Under the pieces are notes generated by a model. That model worked only from the letters and a program-made list of their open reading frames with translations. It was not told where the DNA came from and did no database searches. The position numbers and the translations under genes are program-made. This document shows positions 1-8,868 of a DNA stretch of 64,000 nt, piece after piece. Every line of letters begins with the position of its first letter. The stretch's first letter is position 1. Location: the NCBI GenBank assembly GCA_030528055.1, contig JAUMZQ010000010.1:33442-97441 (forward strand), in the 5' to 3' direction. This DNA comes from Streptococcus sp. Its GTDB lineage: Bacteria > Bacillota > Bacilli > Lactobacillales > Streptococcaceae.

Positions 1-1709
1 CTATCTGGTTTTAAAGTATCTGCCACAGCAACCATTCCTGCTAGTTGCTGATTGAGAGCGATGAATACAACTGTTTTTCCCTCATTCATTAAGGAAAGTG
101 ATTGCATCTTAATCGAATCAATGGAAATGTGATTTTCACGCAGCAATGATTCATTTCCCACAAGGATCGTTGTCTCTTTATAACGACCTGACAAGCCTTT
201 TCCCACAATAACTTTAAAATCATCTATAGAATAAAAGGCACTCTTCTTTATCTGCACCGCCTCCATGATAGCTATTGCTAGAGGATGTTCTGAATACTGT
301 TCCATGCTAGCTAAAAAAACAAGAACTGCCTCCTTAGAAAACGAATCTAAAACTATCACATCCGTTAAACTAGGACGACCATTTGTAATTGTTCCGGTTT
401 TATCTAAAACCACCGTGTCTATCTTACGAAGTATTTCGAGTGCCTGACCTGATTTAATCAAGATTCCTTTTTCTGCAGCTTTACCAGTTCCTACCATGAT
501 GGCTGTTGGTGTTGCCAACCCAAGTGCACATGGACAAGCAATCACCAAGACCGAAATAAAGATTAAAAGAGAAAATTGAAAACTTTTTCCTGCTAAAAAA
601 TACCAAGACACACTGGACAAAATAGCTAGTAGCAAAACGAACGGCACAAAATAAAGGGAGATTCTATCAGCTAAGGTAGCAATAGGGACTTTTGTTCCTT
701 GAGCTTCTTCCACTAGATGAATAATTTGAGCAATTGTCGTATCTGCACCAATTTTAGTTACTTGATAATCAATTGTACCAGCTTGATTGACGGTTGCACT
801 GATTATCGGATCACCAATTGTTTTTTTAACTGGAAGATTTTCACCAGTCATCATTGACTCATCTATATAGCTTTCACCCTTAAGAACTACTCCATCAACT
901 GGAATAGACTCTCCCGGCTTGATGCGAACAATATCTCCTAATTGTATCTCTTTTGTCTTAACGAGAACAGCTTGCCCTTGTCGAATTACCGTTGCTTCGT
1001 CAGGCAATAACTGTAATAGTTTTTGAATAGCCTGTGACGTCCGTCTCTTTGCTGCATGTTCCAAGTATTTTCCCAATACAACCAAAGTAATAATGATTGC
1101 AACAGATTCAAAATAAAGTTGATGGATTGAGTGCCTTTCTCCACCAAAAACTTTGAACAGTGAATACATACTGTAAACAAAAGCCGCTCCACTTCCTAAA
1201 GTAATCAAGCTGTTCATATTTGGATGTTTGTTCCATAAATGTTGAAAACCAATCTTATAAAATTGCCAGTTTAAAATCATGACTGGCAATGTCAACAAGA
1301 GCTGAACAGTGGCAAATATAATCGGAAATTCTGTGGGTGTGAGAACAGTTGGTAGTGGAAAGCCAACCATACTTCCCATTGAAATATAAAGCAAAGGAAC
1401 AGTCAGCCAGATTAAAAACCATACTTTTCTTTTCTCTTTTGCTAACTCTTTCCCTTGTTCTTGACCATAACCTTCTCCAGACTCTTGAGTCTCTACCTTT
1501 TTTTCTTTGGCTTGATACCCTGCCTTAGCAACTGTATCAATCACTTGTTGGTTCTCAAAACCTTGTTTTGGAGTGAGCGTCAAGGTCTCTGTCACTAAAT
1601 TAACATGAACATCTTCGACAGTTCTTAGCTTACTTACAGCCAATTCTATCGTCTGAGCGCAAGAAGAACAACTCATTCCAGATAGTATAAATTCTTTGCT
1701 AGTTGCCAT
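1..1709 (-). CDS. copA: Copper-exporting P1B-type ATPase CopA (3' end cut off)
   Basis: Heavy-metal P-type ATPase that expels Cu(I) across the membrane using ATP. Translating the minus strand from the ATG at 1709 gives one open frame of about 569 codons that is still open at base 1. An N-terminal metal-binding domain carries GMSCSSCA near residue 11. Transmembrane segments follow, then the actuator motif MMTGEN, the membrane metal site CPC (VIACPCALGLATP), the phosphorylation motif DKTGT near residue 436 and the SEHP motif. The frame ends at DTLKPD, just before the expected GDG hinge. The start lies 3 bp after the copY stop, so the two form an operon under CopY. The small cupA gene found between copY and copA in pneumococcus is absent here. 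The missing part should hold the hinge and last two helices. Confidence 0.93.
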   Translation of the reverse strand, partial: MATSKEFILSGMSCSSCAQTIELAVSKLRTVEDVHVNLVTETLTLTPKQGFENQQVIDTVAKAGYQAKEKKVETQESGEGYGQEQGKELAKEKRKVWFLIWLTVPLLYISMGSMVGFPLPTVLTPTEFPIIFATVQLLLTLPVMILNWQFYKIGFQHLWNKHPNMNSLITLGSGAAFVYSMYSLFKVFGGERHSIHQLYFESVAIIITLVVLGKYLEHAAKRRTSQAIQKLLQLLPDEATVIRQGQAVLVKTKEIQLGDIVRIKPGESIPVDGVVLKGESYIDESMMTGENLPVKKTIGDPIISATVNQAGTIDYQVTKIGADTTIAQIIHLVEEAQGTKVPIATLADRISLYFVPFVLLLAILSSVSWYFLAGKSFQFSLLIFISVLVIACPCALGLATPTAIMVGTGKAAEKGILIKSGQALEILRKIDTVVLDKTGTITNGRPSLTDVIVLDSFSKEAVLVFLASMEQYSEHPLAIAIMEAVQIKKSAFYSIDDFKVIVGKGLSGRYKETTILVGNESLLRENHISIDSIKMQSLSLMNEGKTVVFIALNQQLAGMVAVADTLKPD

Positions 1710-1712
1710 ATA

Positions 1713-2162
1713 TTATTCCCTTCTGACCAGCCCATGTGAGTGGCAAGTACACTGACCCTTAACACAGGAACAAATAATTTCAGTTGGAGCTGTTCTCTTT
1801 TTTTGTTCTGCAACTTGTAAAATTCTCTCTAAATCACTTTGCGAAAACTGACTATTTTCAAGTATCGAAATCAGTAAATCACCATGTTTGGTATTGCACA
1901 TATTACCAAAAAGACTCTGCCATGTGTTGTCCAGATGCTCACTTTCTAAAATCAAAGCATCATAGTAAAATTTCCCTTCTATTTTCTCCATACGGATAAA
2001 ATTTTTTGTTTTCAAACGGTTTAAAAGGGTTTTTATAGTAGCTGGTTTCCAATCAAAATCTGTCGCCAAATACTCGATAATTTTAGTACTTCGGCTATGC
2101 GGATAAGCCCATAAAACACGCATTACTTGCCACTCTGCTTGGCTAATAGTTTGTCCTTCCAT
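1713..2162 (-). CDS. copY: CopY/TcrY-family copper-responsive repressor
   Basis: 149-residue transcriptional repressor of copper efflux. The N-terminal BlaI/MecI-type winged helix is clear (SQAEWQVMRVLWA, then a recognition-helix region with ATIKTLLNRL). The C-terminus carries the metal hook CSCVKGQCTC, the CxCx4CxC arrangement that binds Zn(II) in the DNA-bound form and Cu(I) in the released form of CopY proteins. The gene starts just downstream of a cop-box promoter and is followed by copA. The length matches the family. What metal is sensed is family knowledge, not seen directly, but the cysteine hook and the copA partner make copper very likely. Confidence 0.95.
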   Translation of the reverse strand: MEGQTISQAEWQVMRVLWAYPHSRSTKIIEYLATDFDWKPATIKTLLNRLKTKNFIRMEKIEGKFYYDALILESEHLDNTWQSLFGNMCNTKHGDLLISILENSQFSQSDLERILQVAEQKKRTAPTEIICSCVKGQCTCHSHGLVRRE

Positions 2163-2202
2163 CTTCCTGATTCCTATCTATTCTTATCGTTATTCATTTT
2201 AT

Positions 2203-2231
2203 AGTTTACAACTGTAATCGCACCTTGTCAA
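2203..2231 (-). promoter_or_regulatory. copYA promoter with cop-box operator
   Basis: On the minus strand a TTGACA -35 (2226-2231) and a TAAACT -10 (2203-2208) are separated by 17 bp. The palindrome TACAACTGTA at 2207-2216 overlaps the -10 and matches the CopY consensus TACAnnTGTA exactly. A weaker half-match, TACAAACGTT, lies upstream at 2251-2260. CopY bound here would block RNA polymerase, giving copper-inducible self-regulation. Confidence 0.85.
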
Positions 2232-2271
2232 GTTTTCAATTCCTATTCATTACAAACGTTCTGAAAACAAA

Positions 2272-2306
2272 AAAGATTGAAAAGGAAAATTTCCTTTTCA
2301 ATCTTT
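2272..2306 (-). terminator. Intrinsic terminator after adcA
   Basis: Perfect 17-bp inverted repeat centred on 2289, followed on the minus strand by a T-rich run. It sits 20 bp after the adcA stop and upstream of the copY promoter, so it separates the zinc and copper operons. Confidence 0.85.
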
Positions 2307-2325
2307 CGATCATTTAGTGATAATT

Positions 2326-3828
2326 TTAGTGTGATAGCATTTCTTGAGCAATTTCTTGACCTGTCAACTTAGTTGGATAGTAAGTTGGCCAGTTCTCTAA
2401 TTGATCAAAGAGTGCTTCTTGGCTTTCTCCTCCATAGAAAATATGGAAGTGTTCTGCTTTTGTTGGAGCAATGTTATGGTCACTAAATTGAACATATTTG
2501 TATTCTCCAGCATCTGCGTCTGTTGCTTCAAACATAAAGCGTACTCCACGATTTCCTTTTGAGTAAGTCAAGGTATGTTTCCCAACATATTTGTAAGTGA
2601 ATTTTTTCTTTTGTCCATTCACTACAAATTCCATTGTTTTATCCGTAATATTGATATTTGAGATATCTGTCTTGTAGCCTTTCGTATAATATTCTTTATA
2701 CTCAGCAGCTGTCATCTTACCAGTTAATTTTGCCTTATAATCAAATACTTGATCCAATGTTCCATCTTCTAGGTAAGGATAAACAGATTGCCATTCTCCC
2801 ACATAATCAGATAAAGAGCGGTCTTTGATATCACTGTCTTCAAAGTAGCCATTGTAAACAGTTTTAGTGTCTGCTTCTTTTTCTGCTGTAATTTCTCCAC
2901 CTTCTTGCTCTGTTGTCTTTTGTAGAGCTTTCAAATTAGATTTCATAACAGAAACGTAGTCTTCTCCGTCTTTTGTTTCTTTTTCAGTTAAACTTTCTAG
3001 AGGATTTAAGACATCTAATTCTACACCAGTTTCTTTTGCTAAAGTAGAAGCAAGGGCTTGTGAAGCATTTTCTTCAAAGTAAATATATTTAATATCGTTT
3101 TTCTTGATGTATTCTGCAAGTTCTGCCAAACGAGCTGGTGATGGTTCCTCATCTGGTGAAAGTCCTGAGATTGGCACTTGTTTCAAACCATAATCCAAAG
3201 CAAGATAGTTAAATGCAGCGTGCTGTGTTACAAAATTCTTTTGTTTTGCTCCTGCTAAGCCATCTGTATATTCCTTATCTAGAGCTTCTAACTTTTTAAT
3301 GTATGCAGCAGCATTTTTTGTAAAAGTAGATTTCTTATCAGGATAAGATTTGCTCAAGCTATCACGAATGTTTTCAACTAATTTAATAGCTCGTTTTGGT
3401 GACAGCCAAACATGAGGATCGTAATCATGGTGATGACCTTCCTCATCATGACCTTCTTCTTCCTCTTCTTCACCACCTGGTAAGAGCAACATATCTCCAG
3501 TTGCTTTGACGACATTTACTTTATCTTTTTTCAAAGTTCCTAGTAAATTTGGTACCCATGTTTCCATGTTTTCATTTTCATAAACAAAAACATCTGCATC
3601 TTGAATCGTTGCAATATTTTTAGCAGAAGGTTCATAATCATGAGGTTCTGTTCCAGCACCGATAAGTAAATCAACCGTCGCTTCATCACCTGTTACTTGT
3701 TTTGTAAATTCATAGACTGGATAAAAAGTTGTTACAACTTTCAATTTTCCGTCCGAATTTTTTTGATTTGAACAAGCCACCAAAAGGATACCAAGTAGGG
3801 CGACAATCAATAAATTAAATTTTTTCAT
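2326..3828 (-). CDS. adcA: Zinc-binding lipoprotein AdcA with fused ZinT domain
   Basis: Extracellular zinc receptor of the AdcABC importer. The 500-residue protein begins with a lipoprotein signal (lipobox LLVACSN near residue 20). The N-terminal two thirds is a cluster A-I solute-binding domain. Its acidic and histidine-rich loop at about residues 119-135 (EEEEEEGHDEEGHHHD) feeds metal to the site, and DYDPHVW follows. The C-terminal third, from about residue 320 (YNGYFEDSDIKDRSLSDY), is a ZinT-type domain with His-rich elements (KAEHFHIFYGG). The fused layout is typical of streptococcal AdcA. It is the last gene of adcRCBA and is followed by a strong terminator. AdcR controls it. Confidence 0.96.
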   Translation of the reverse strand: MKKFNLLIVALLGILLVACSNQKNSDGKLKVVTTFYPVYEFTKQVTGDEATVDLLIGAGTEPHDYEPSAKNIATIQDADVFVYENENMETWVPNLLGTLKKDKVNVVKATGDMLLLPGGEEEEEEGHDEEGHHHDYDPHVWLSPKRAIKLVENIRDSLSKSYPDKKSTFTKNAAAYIKKLEALDKEYTDGLAGAKQKNFVTQHAAFNYLALDYGLKQVPISGLSPDEEPSPARLAELAEYIKKNDIKYIYFEENASQALASTLAKETGVELDVLNPLESLTEKETKDGEDYVSVMKSNLKALQKTTEQEGGEITAEKEADTKTVYNGYFEDSDIKDRSLSDYVGEWQSVYPYLEDGTLDQVFDYKAKLTGKMTAAEYKEYYTKGYKTDISNINITDKTMEFVVNGQKKKFTYKYVGKHTLTYSKGNRGVRFMFEATDADAGEYKYVQFSDHNIAPTKAEHFHIFYGGESQEALFDQLENWPTYYPTKLTGQEIAQEMLSH

Positions 3829-3838
3829 TCCATGACTC

Positions 3839-4645
3839 CTATTTCATCATTTTCTTAAATAAATTAACTAGTAAAAATAGTCCAACAAAAATAATTGTGA
3901 CACTTGCACTTGCGGGGGTTTCTGCATAATAAGAAATATACAGCCCAGCAATCATACCTAAAAAACCAATCAAACTTGCTATTAAAATAACTGATTTGAA
4001 ATTTTTCCCAATTCTCAAAGCAATACCAGCTGGTAAAACCATAATCGTCGAAACTAGGAGAGCTCCAGCAGCAGGAATCATCAATGCAATGGCTACACCT
4101 GTTACAATGTTAAAGAGAATAGACATCGTTCGTACAGGTAAACCATCTACAAAGGCTGTATCCTCATCAAAAGTCAAGATATACATAGGCCGAATAAAGA
4201 GAAAAGTCAAAATCAGAACAATTGCTGCAATCACAAAAAGTGAAATCACTTGTTCGGTGCTAATCGTCACAATAGAACCGAATAAATATTGTTCCAAACT
4301 CATAGAGCTTGAACTTTTTCCCTTACTCATAACAATCAATGAAATAGCTAGACCCGTTGACATAAGAATGGCTGTTCCTATTTCCATGAAACTTTTGTAA
4401 ATCGTTCGTAGGTATTCCAAGAAAATAGCTGCAACAATAACCACAATAATCGTAGTAACGGTTGGAGATATTCCTAAGATCAGACCAAAAGCAACACCTG
4501 CTAGAGACACGTGACTAAGAGTATCACTCATCAAACTTTGTCTACGTAGAATTAAAAATGTTCCTAGAACTGGGGCAAACAAACTCATAGCAATCACTGC
4601 CCAGAAAGCTCTTTGCATAAAATCGTAAGCAAACAACTCAAACAT
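3839..4645 (-). CDS. adcB: Zinc ABC transporter permease AdcB
   Basis: 268-residue integral membrane permease of the ABC-3 (ZnuB/MntB) family that forms the Zn(II) channel for AdcA/AdcC. It has about seven to nine hydrophobic segments. The family signature near the start includes [17 protein letters not shown], the cytoplasmic coupling region that meets the ATPase. It overlaps the end of adcC by 8 bp, which indicates translational coupling, and lies 10 bp upstream of adcA. Length and motifs are normal for the family. Confidence 0.95.
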   Translation of the reverse strand: MFELFAYDFMQRAFWAVIAMSLFAPVLGTFLILRRQSLMSDTLSHVSLAGVAFGLILGISPTVTTIIVVIVAAIFLEYLRTIYKSFMEIGTAILMSTGLAISLIVMSKGKSSSSMSLEQYLFGSIVTISTEQVISLFVIAAIVLILTFLFIRPMYILTFDEDTAFVDGLPVRTMSILFNIVTGVAIALMIPAAGALLVSTIMVLPAGIALRIGKNFKSVILIASLIGFLGMIAGLYISYYAETPASASVTIIFVGLFLLVNLFKKMMK

Positions 4646-5345
4646 GGTCTACCTCCATGTCATCACTTTCATGGACATTAAAACAATGCCAAGGCGAGTC
4701 TTGATTTCGTACTAGATGGATATTTCTATCCGCATATTCTTTCACTTCTTCTGGATCGTGCGTAATCATCAAAACAGCTTTCCCATGTTTATGAGCACTA
4801 TGGTACATTAGACGGTAAAATTCATTTTTACTGCCCGCGTCCATCCCTGTTGTCGGCTCGTCTAGGATAAAGATGTCTGGATCGGAAGCAAACATTCTTG
4901 CAGTTACCGTACGTTGTTTTTGTCCTCCTGATAGAGAACCTATTCGTTTGTTTCGATAATCCCACATGCCAACAGATTCCAAACTAGTCTTTATATGTTC
5001 TTCATCATGTGCGTTTAGCCTACGAAACCAGCCTTTTCGTGGATAGCGTCCCGATTTTACAAATTCATAAACCGTACTTGGAAAACCTGCATTAAAACTT
5101 GCAATTTGCTGTGGTAGATAAGCAATCCGTAATTTTTTATCTTGAATATTTGTTTTTGAAATGGTTACTTTTCCATATTTAGGTTGTAAAATTCCCAAAC
5201 TAGCTTTAATGAGAGTTGTTTTTGCAGCTCCATTCTCACCTGTCAATGTTACAAATTCTCCACTATTTAAGTAGTAATTAATATGCTCCAAAACAGGTTC
5301 CTTATCATAATAGAAGGATAAATCTTCTACTGTAATGTATCTCAT
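4638..5345 (-). CDS. adcC: Zinc ABC transporter ATP-binding protein AdcC
   Basis: 235-residue ATPase that powers zinc import. Visible motifs are the Walker A region GENGAAKTT, the Q-loop YLPQQ, the ABC signature LSGGQKQR, Walker [14 protein letters not shown] and the switch histidine MITHD. The Walker A reads GxxGxAKT, with Ala where most ABC proteins have Gly. I recall the same in pneumococcal AdcC, so it is probably a lineage trait and not a defect. It overlaps adcR by 4 bp upstream and adcB by 8 bp downstream. Confidence 0.96.
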   Translation of the reverse strand: MRYITVEDLSFYYDKEPVLEHINYYLNSGEFVTLTGENGAAKTTLIKASLGILQPKYGKVTISKTNIQDKKLRIAYLPQQIASFNAGFPSTVYEFVKSGRYPRKGWFRRLNAHDEEHIKTSLESVGMWDYRNKRIGSLSGGQKQRTVTARMFASDPDIFILDEPTTGMDAGSKNEFYRLMYHSAHKHGKAVLMITHDPEEVKEYADRNIHLVRNQDSPWHCFNVHESDDMEVDHV

Positions 5346-5785
5346 TTTCCGATTTCTCCTACTAGAGAATCTAAAAATGTTGCAATAACTTTTTGTTCAG
5401 ATTCTGAAAATTGTTGAATAAGATTTTCATAGGTTTCTAAAGTATGAACATGGTGCTGTTGGTGTTCTTCTGCTATCGGTTTTGCCAAATCTGTCAAACG
5501 ATAGAAGGTCACTCGTGCATCCTTTTCATCTTTAGAAGTTTCCAACATCTTTTTACTAATCATTGATTTAATAGCTTTAGTAACAGCTGCTTGACTGATG
5601 TTTAGCCTTTTAGCTAATTCAGAATTGGTTAATGTCTCTTCAGATAAAAGCATCAAAATATGTTCTTGAGTATTAGTCAATGCAACCTCACTCTTACAAG
5701 AACCAATCAGAATTTCATGTTGATTTTCTGATTTCAAAATGATTTCATTCAAAAACTGACCAATTTTCTGTGCCAATTGAGTCAT
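5342..5785 (-). CDS. adcR: MarR-family zinc-responsive repressor AdcR
   Basis: 147-residue MarR-type winged-helix repressor that binds Zn(II) and shuts down adc genes when zinc is plentiful. The helix-turn-helix is at about residues 50-85 ([19 protein letters not shown]). Histidine-rich segment [12 protein letters not shown] around residues 105-118 supplies known zinc-site residues of AdcR, along with N-terminal acidic residues and cysteine. It is first in the adcRCBA operon and overlaps adcC by 4 bp, so the repressor is made with its target. Its own operator is directly upstream. Confidence 0.95.
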   Translation of the reverse strand: MTQLAQKIGQFLNEIILKSENQHEILIGSCKSEVALTNTQEHILMLLSEETLTNSELAKRLNISQAAVTKAIKSMISKKMLETSKDEKDARVTFYRLTDLAKPIAEEHQQHHVHTLETYENLIQQFSESEQKVIATFLDSLVGEIGK

Positions 5786-5814
5786 TCTTTTCTCCTCTCA
5801 TTGCATGCAAATGA

Positions 5815-5853
5815 TTTACTGGTTAATTATATCATGAAATATAAAAAAGTCAA
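5815..5853 (-). promoter_or_regulatory. adcRCBA promoter and AdcR box
   Basis: Minus-strand promoter TTGACT (5848-5853), 16-bp spacer, TATAAT (5826-5831). Immediately downstream, 5815-5826 reads TTTACTGGTTAA, a single mismatch to the AdcR consensus TTAACYRGTTAA. The box overlaps the last base of the -10 and the start-site region, a classic repressor position. Confidence 0.88.
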
Positions 5854-5928
5854 GGGAAATAAAGTTTCTCATCAGTAAAGACAAACTATCTTCACTCAAC
5901 TTATCGCGTTGTCCTTATTATTCTCAAC

Positions 5929-5975
5929 AAAAAATACCTTTTCAGTTAAAGGTATTTTTTAAACTGAAAAGGTAT
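5929..5975 (-). terminator. Terminator after tsf with two alternative hairpins
   Basis: Two overlapping inverted repeats share one arm. A long pair joins 5934-5947 with 5962-5975. A shorter pair joins 5929-5941 with 5948-5960 and is followed on the minus strand by a T run. Both end the tsf transcript. The nested arrangement means two mutually exclusive folds, though termination alone explains it. Confidence 0.75.
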
Positions 5976-5995
5976 AAAATTCAAATTAATTGTTT

Positions 5996-7039
5996 TTAAT
6001 TTTTGCCAAGAGCAGCAGCCATTGTAGCAGCCACTTCATTTTCAAAGTCATTAGCTGCTTTTTCAATACCGTCTCCTACTTCAAAACGAGTAAAGCTAGC
6101 TACTTCAACTCCTTGACTTTCAAGGAAAGCTTCAACTGTTTTGCTGTCATCCATAATGTAAACTTGTGCTAAAAGAGTGTAGGCTTGGTCAACTTGTGTA
6201 TTATCAAGCAAGAAGCGGTCTAATTTCCCTGGAATAATCTTGTCCCAAATTTTTTCTGGTTTTCCTTCAGCAGTCAATTCTGCTTTGATATTTTCTTCTG
6301 CTTGAGCAAGAACTTCTTCTGATAATTGAAGTTTTGAACCATATTGAAGATGAGGAAGAGCTGGTTTTCCAACCATTGCGCGGCTTTCATTGTCTTGATC
6401 AATTTTGTGATTCAATTGAGCCAATTCATCATGGATAAATTCTTCACTTAATTCTTTATATGAAAGAACAGATGGTTTCATCGCTGCAACATGCATTGCC
6501 AATTGTTTTGCTAGCGCTTCATCACTACCTGAAAGAACTGTTACAACTCCGATACGTCCACCATTATGTTGGTAAGCACCAAATACTTGGTCATCATTTT
6601 TCTCAACAACTACAAAACGACGGAAAGAAATTTTTTCTCCGATAGTAGCGGTAGCATTAACATAAGCCGCTTCCAAAGTATCACCTGAAGCAACTTTTAA
6701 AGCCAATGCTTCTTCATTGTTAGCAGGTTTGTTTTCAGCAATTACTTTAGCTGTTTCATTTACCAAGTCAACAAATTGAGCGTTTTTAGCCACAAAGTCT
6801 GTTTCAGAGTTGATTTCTACGATAGCTGCGGTATTGCCATCCACATACACACCAGTTAAACCTTCTGCGGCAACACGATCTGCTTTTTTCGCAGCCTTAG
6901 CCATTCCTTTTTCACGAAGTAATTCAATCGCTTTTTCGATATCACCATCTACTTCTACAAGTGCTTTTTTCGCGTCCATAACACCTGCACCAGATTTTTC
7001 ACGCAATTCTTTTACAAGTTTAGCTGTAATTTCTGCCAT
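5996..7039 (-). CDS. tsf: Translation elongation factor Ts
   Basis: Guanine nucleotide exchange factor for EF-Tu. The 347-residue product has the N-terminal UBA-like module ([20 protein letters not shown]) and the EF-Ts signature SETDFVAKN near residue 80, which contacts EF-Tu. The ATG is preceded by AAGGAGAAATAAA. It follows rpsB, the usual partner, with about 170 bp between that contain a terminator-like stem-loop. The length is normal for streptococci. Essential housekeeping gene. Confidence 0.98.
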   Translation of the reverse strand: MAEITAKLVKELREKSGAGVMDAKKALVEVDGDIEKAIELLREKGMAKAAKKADRVAAEGLTGVYVDGNTAAIVEINSETDFVAKNAQFVDLVNETAKVIAENKPANNEEALALKVASGDTLEAAYVNATATIGEKISFRRFVVVEKNDDQVFGAYQHNGGRIGVVTVLSGSDEALAKQLAMHVAAMKPSVLSYKELSEEFIHDELAQLNHKIDQDNESRAMVGKPALPHLQYGSKLQLSEEVLAQAEENIKAELTAEGKPEKIWDKIIPGKLDRFLLDNTQVDQAYTLLAQVYIMDDSKTVEAFLESQGVEVASFTRFEVGDGIEKAANDFENEVAATMAAALGKN

Positions 7040-7147
7040 TTTATTTCTCCTTAAATAGTTTGTGGTAAGTCGTAATGTATAAGAAAAATAGAATTCTCAT
7101 AAATTATTTTATTATAAAGTACGACTTAAATGTTATATTTTATTTAA

Positions 7148-7175
7148 TAAAAAGGGAGGGCTAAGCCCGCCCCTT
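7148..7175 (-). terminator. Intercistronic stem-loop between rpsB and tsf
   Basis: On the minus strand a GC-rich hairpin (GGGGCGGGC, TTA loop, GCCCTCCC) is followed by TTTTTATT. It should terminate part of the rpsB transcript and let some continue to tsf, setting the S2:EF-Ts ratio. A second small stem (GGCTCTAAGCC region, 7188-7200) precedes it. Confidence 0.75.
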
Positions 7176-7210
7176 AGGTGTTTTATCAGGCTTAGAGCCT
7201 TGTCTTAAAA

Positions 7211-7993
7211 TTAAGCGTTGTCACCTTCTACAACTTCAACGATTTCTTCAATAGAATCTGCTTCTACTTCAGTTGCTGCAAATTCTGCCTCTACTGATTC
7301 AACACTGTCTTCACCTTGACGTCCTTCAATAACAGCATCAGCCATTTTTGCAGTAATCAATTTGACAGCACGAATTGCGTCATCGTTAGCTGGGATAATC
7401 ACATCAATATCATCTGGATCTGTATTTGTATCTACCATAGCAACTACTGGAATACCAAGTTTTTTAGCTTCTTTTACAGCGATTTGCTCTTTATGTGGAT
7501 CAACTACATACATCACATCAGGGATACGTGGCATTTCTTCAATACCACCCAAGAATTTTTCAAGACGTGCACGTTGTTTGTTTAAAAGTGCAACCTCTTT
7601 TTTAGGAAGGACTTCAAATACTCCGTCTTCTTCCATACGTTTGATTTCTTTCAAACGAGCAACACGTTTTTGGATGGTAGACCAGTTTGTAAGAGTTCCA
7701 CCTAACCAACGATGGTTAATGTAGTATTGACCAGCACGTTCTGCTTCGTCTTTCACTGCATCAGCAGCTTGTTTTTTAGTTCCTACGAATAAAATGACTG
7801 CATCATTTACAGAAGCTTCACGCATGAAATCATAAGCTTGATCAGCATATTTTACTGTCTGTTGCAAATCAATCACATGGATACCATTGCGTTCTGTGAA
7901 GATGTATTTCGCCATCTTAGGGTTCCAGCGACGAGTCTGATGACCAAAGTGTACACCAGCCTCAAGAAGTTGTTTCATTGAAATTACTGCCAT
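7211..7993 (-). CDS. rpsB: 30S ribosomal protein S2
   Basis: 260-residue ribosomal protein S2, starting [20 protein letters not shown] place the start at 7993, behind AAGGAG, although the frame stays open upstream to 8143; the extra 50 codons are leader RNA. Conserved S2 features include [17 protein letters not shown], the [10 protein letters not shown] segment and [19 protein letters not shown]. The acidic tail ending VVEGDNA is usual for streptococci. First gene of the rpsB-tsf pair. Confidence 0.98.
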   Translation of the reverse strand: MAVISMKQLLEAGVHFGHQTRRWNPKMAKYIFTERNGIHVIDLQQTVKYADQAYDFMREASVNDAVILFVGTKKQAADAVKDEAERAGQYYINHRWLGGTLTNWSTIQKRVARLKEIKRMEEDGVFEVLPKKEVALLNKQRARLEKFLGGIEEMPRIPDVMYVVDPHKEQIAVKEAKKLGIPVVAMVDTNTDPDDIDVIIPANDDAIRAVKLITAKMADAVIEGRQGEDSVESVEAEFAATEVEADSIEEIVEVVEGDNA

Positions 7994-8110
7994 GAGTAAG
8001 TTCTCCTTTTTTGTTTTTTCCTCTTTTAGAGTTCTCCTTGCAAGATAACCCTTAGGCAACCATCTCACAATCATTCTAAAATGAGTATTTGTCGAATACA
8101 CGACCTCACT

Positions 8111-8139
8111 ATAATAACAGATTTCATGCGATTTGACAA
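8111..8139 (-). promoter_or_regulatory. rpsB promoter
   Basis: Minus-strand TTGTCA (8134-8139), 17-bp spacer, TATTAT (8111-8116). About 110 nt of leader precede the rpsB start, room for an autoregulatory S2 leader structure, which I could not confirm by eye. Confidence 0.7.
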
Positions 8140-8177
8140 GCACTTTTGTCCAGAAAATTGGCCTACAGTTTCAGACA

Positions 8178-8204
8178 TTGAGTTCTTTTTAAATATGCTA
8201 TAAT
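8178..8204 (+). promoter_or_regulatory. Promoter of the LXG toxin operon
   Basis: TTGAGT (8178-8183) and an extended -10, TGCTATAAT (8196-8204), with a short 15-bp spacer that the TGn extension would offset. It is the only good plus-strand promoter before the four-kind gene array at 8239-13799. Confidence 0.65.
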
Positions 8205-8238
8205 AGATATTATCAATATGAAAGGATTGTTTAAGTTT

Positions 8239-8517
8239 ATGGGAGAAATTCAAAGCAATAAAGAAACAGCACAATCTTATGCTAATCAGATAACCACTGC
8301 TTGCCAAACATTATCAAATAGTGGAGATGTGACCCTAGACACAACAACTGAACTTGAGGGAAACACGCGCAACCATTCAGCTATCAATCAGTCAGCAACC
8401 TTTTTAGAACAAATTACCTCATCCATTGAAACAGCTTCTTCGCATCTTCAAACAATTGCTAGCAACTTTGAAGCTGTTGATACAGCTGGTGCGAAAGGTT
8501 TTGGGAACCAACAATGA
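8239..8517 (+). CDS. Small helical T7SS partner protein (TIGR04197/DUF3130-like)
   Basis: About 92 residues beginning MGEIQSNKETAQSYANQI. All-helical and Ser/Thr/Gln-rich with no signal peptide, matching small WXG100-like proteins encoded just upstream of LXG toxins. In studied systems these Lap-type partners bind the LXG domain and help deliver the toxin to the type VII secretion machine. The frame opens earlier at 8218, but the only Shine-Dalgarno (AAAGGA) sits before the ATG at 8239. Its stop overlaps the next start (ATGA), so the two are co-translated. Family call is by pattern; partner role is inferred from position. Confidence 0.75.
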   Translation: MGEIQSNKETAQSYANQITTACQTLSNSGDVTLDTTTELEGNTRNHSAINQSATFLEQITSSIETASSHLQTIASNFEAVDTAGAKGFGNQQ

Positions 8518-8852
8518 CTAAAGATTGGGATGAATTGAATCAAAAAGAACGGAAACTATCAGAACAACTAGAGGAAATGAGCCACCGACGCTTTCGAGTT
8601 GAACAGATTCTTCGTGACTTTGAAGATTACGATCGGAGTCTGTATTTTTCTGAAAATAATTTATGGGAAGCTAGCCTTGGCAGTCGATACGCTTATCAGT
8701 TAGAAGAAAGAAACCAAGAGTTACAGTATCATCGGAGGCAGATGTTTAATGATTTCTGCGACTGTATTGATAGCCTAAAGAAAGAAGAACGACGAATTGA
8801 AGATGATATCGAAACTATTTATTACAAAAAGAGAAAAGAAAATCTAAAATAG
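8514..8852 (+). CDS. LXG-associated coiled-coil protein (DUF3958-like)
   Basis: 112 residues, almost wholly charged helix (QKERKLSEQLEEMSHRRFR, later SLKKEERRIEDDIE). It resembles the DUF3958 family found between the small partner and the LXG gene in streptococcal toxin operons. It has no membrane segment. It overlaps the upstream gene by 4 bp and lies 16 bp before the toxin gene. The likely role is a chaperone or targeting factor for the LXG domain, inferred from operon position and from known Lap proteins. Confidence 0.75.
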   Translation: MTKDWDELNQKERKLSEQLEEMSHRRFRVEQILRDFEDYDRSLYFSENNLWEASLGSRYAYQLEERNQELQYHRRQMFNDFCDCIDSLKKEERRIEDDIETIYYKKRKENLK

Positions 8853-8868
8853 AGGAGGGAGAAATAAA

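Noticed and set aside
265-447. Plus-strand ORF of 60 codons inside copA
   Set aside because: Antisense shadow of the copA frame, which carries the DKTGT motif here; no ribosome site or family resemblance.
3996-4400. 134-codon plus-strand ORF opposite adcB
   Set aside because: Antisense to a clear permease gene; composition mirrors hydrophobic codons and no start signal is present.
5929-5975. Riboswitch or attenuator at the nested hairpins after tsf
   Set aside because: They lie after the tsf stop, not before a gene start; ordinary termination explains them.
7994-8143. N-terminal extension of rpsB by 50 residues
   Set aside because: S2 proteins begin at [14 protein letters not shown] sits before that ATG, and the extension contains the -10 and leader region.
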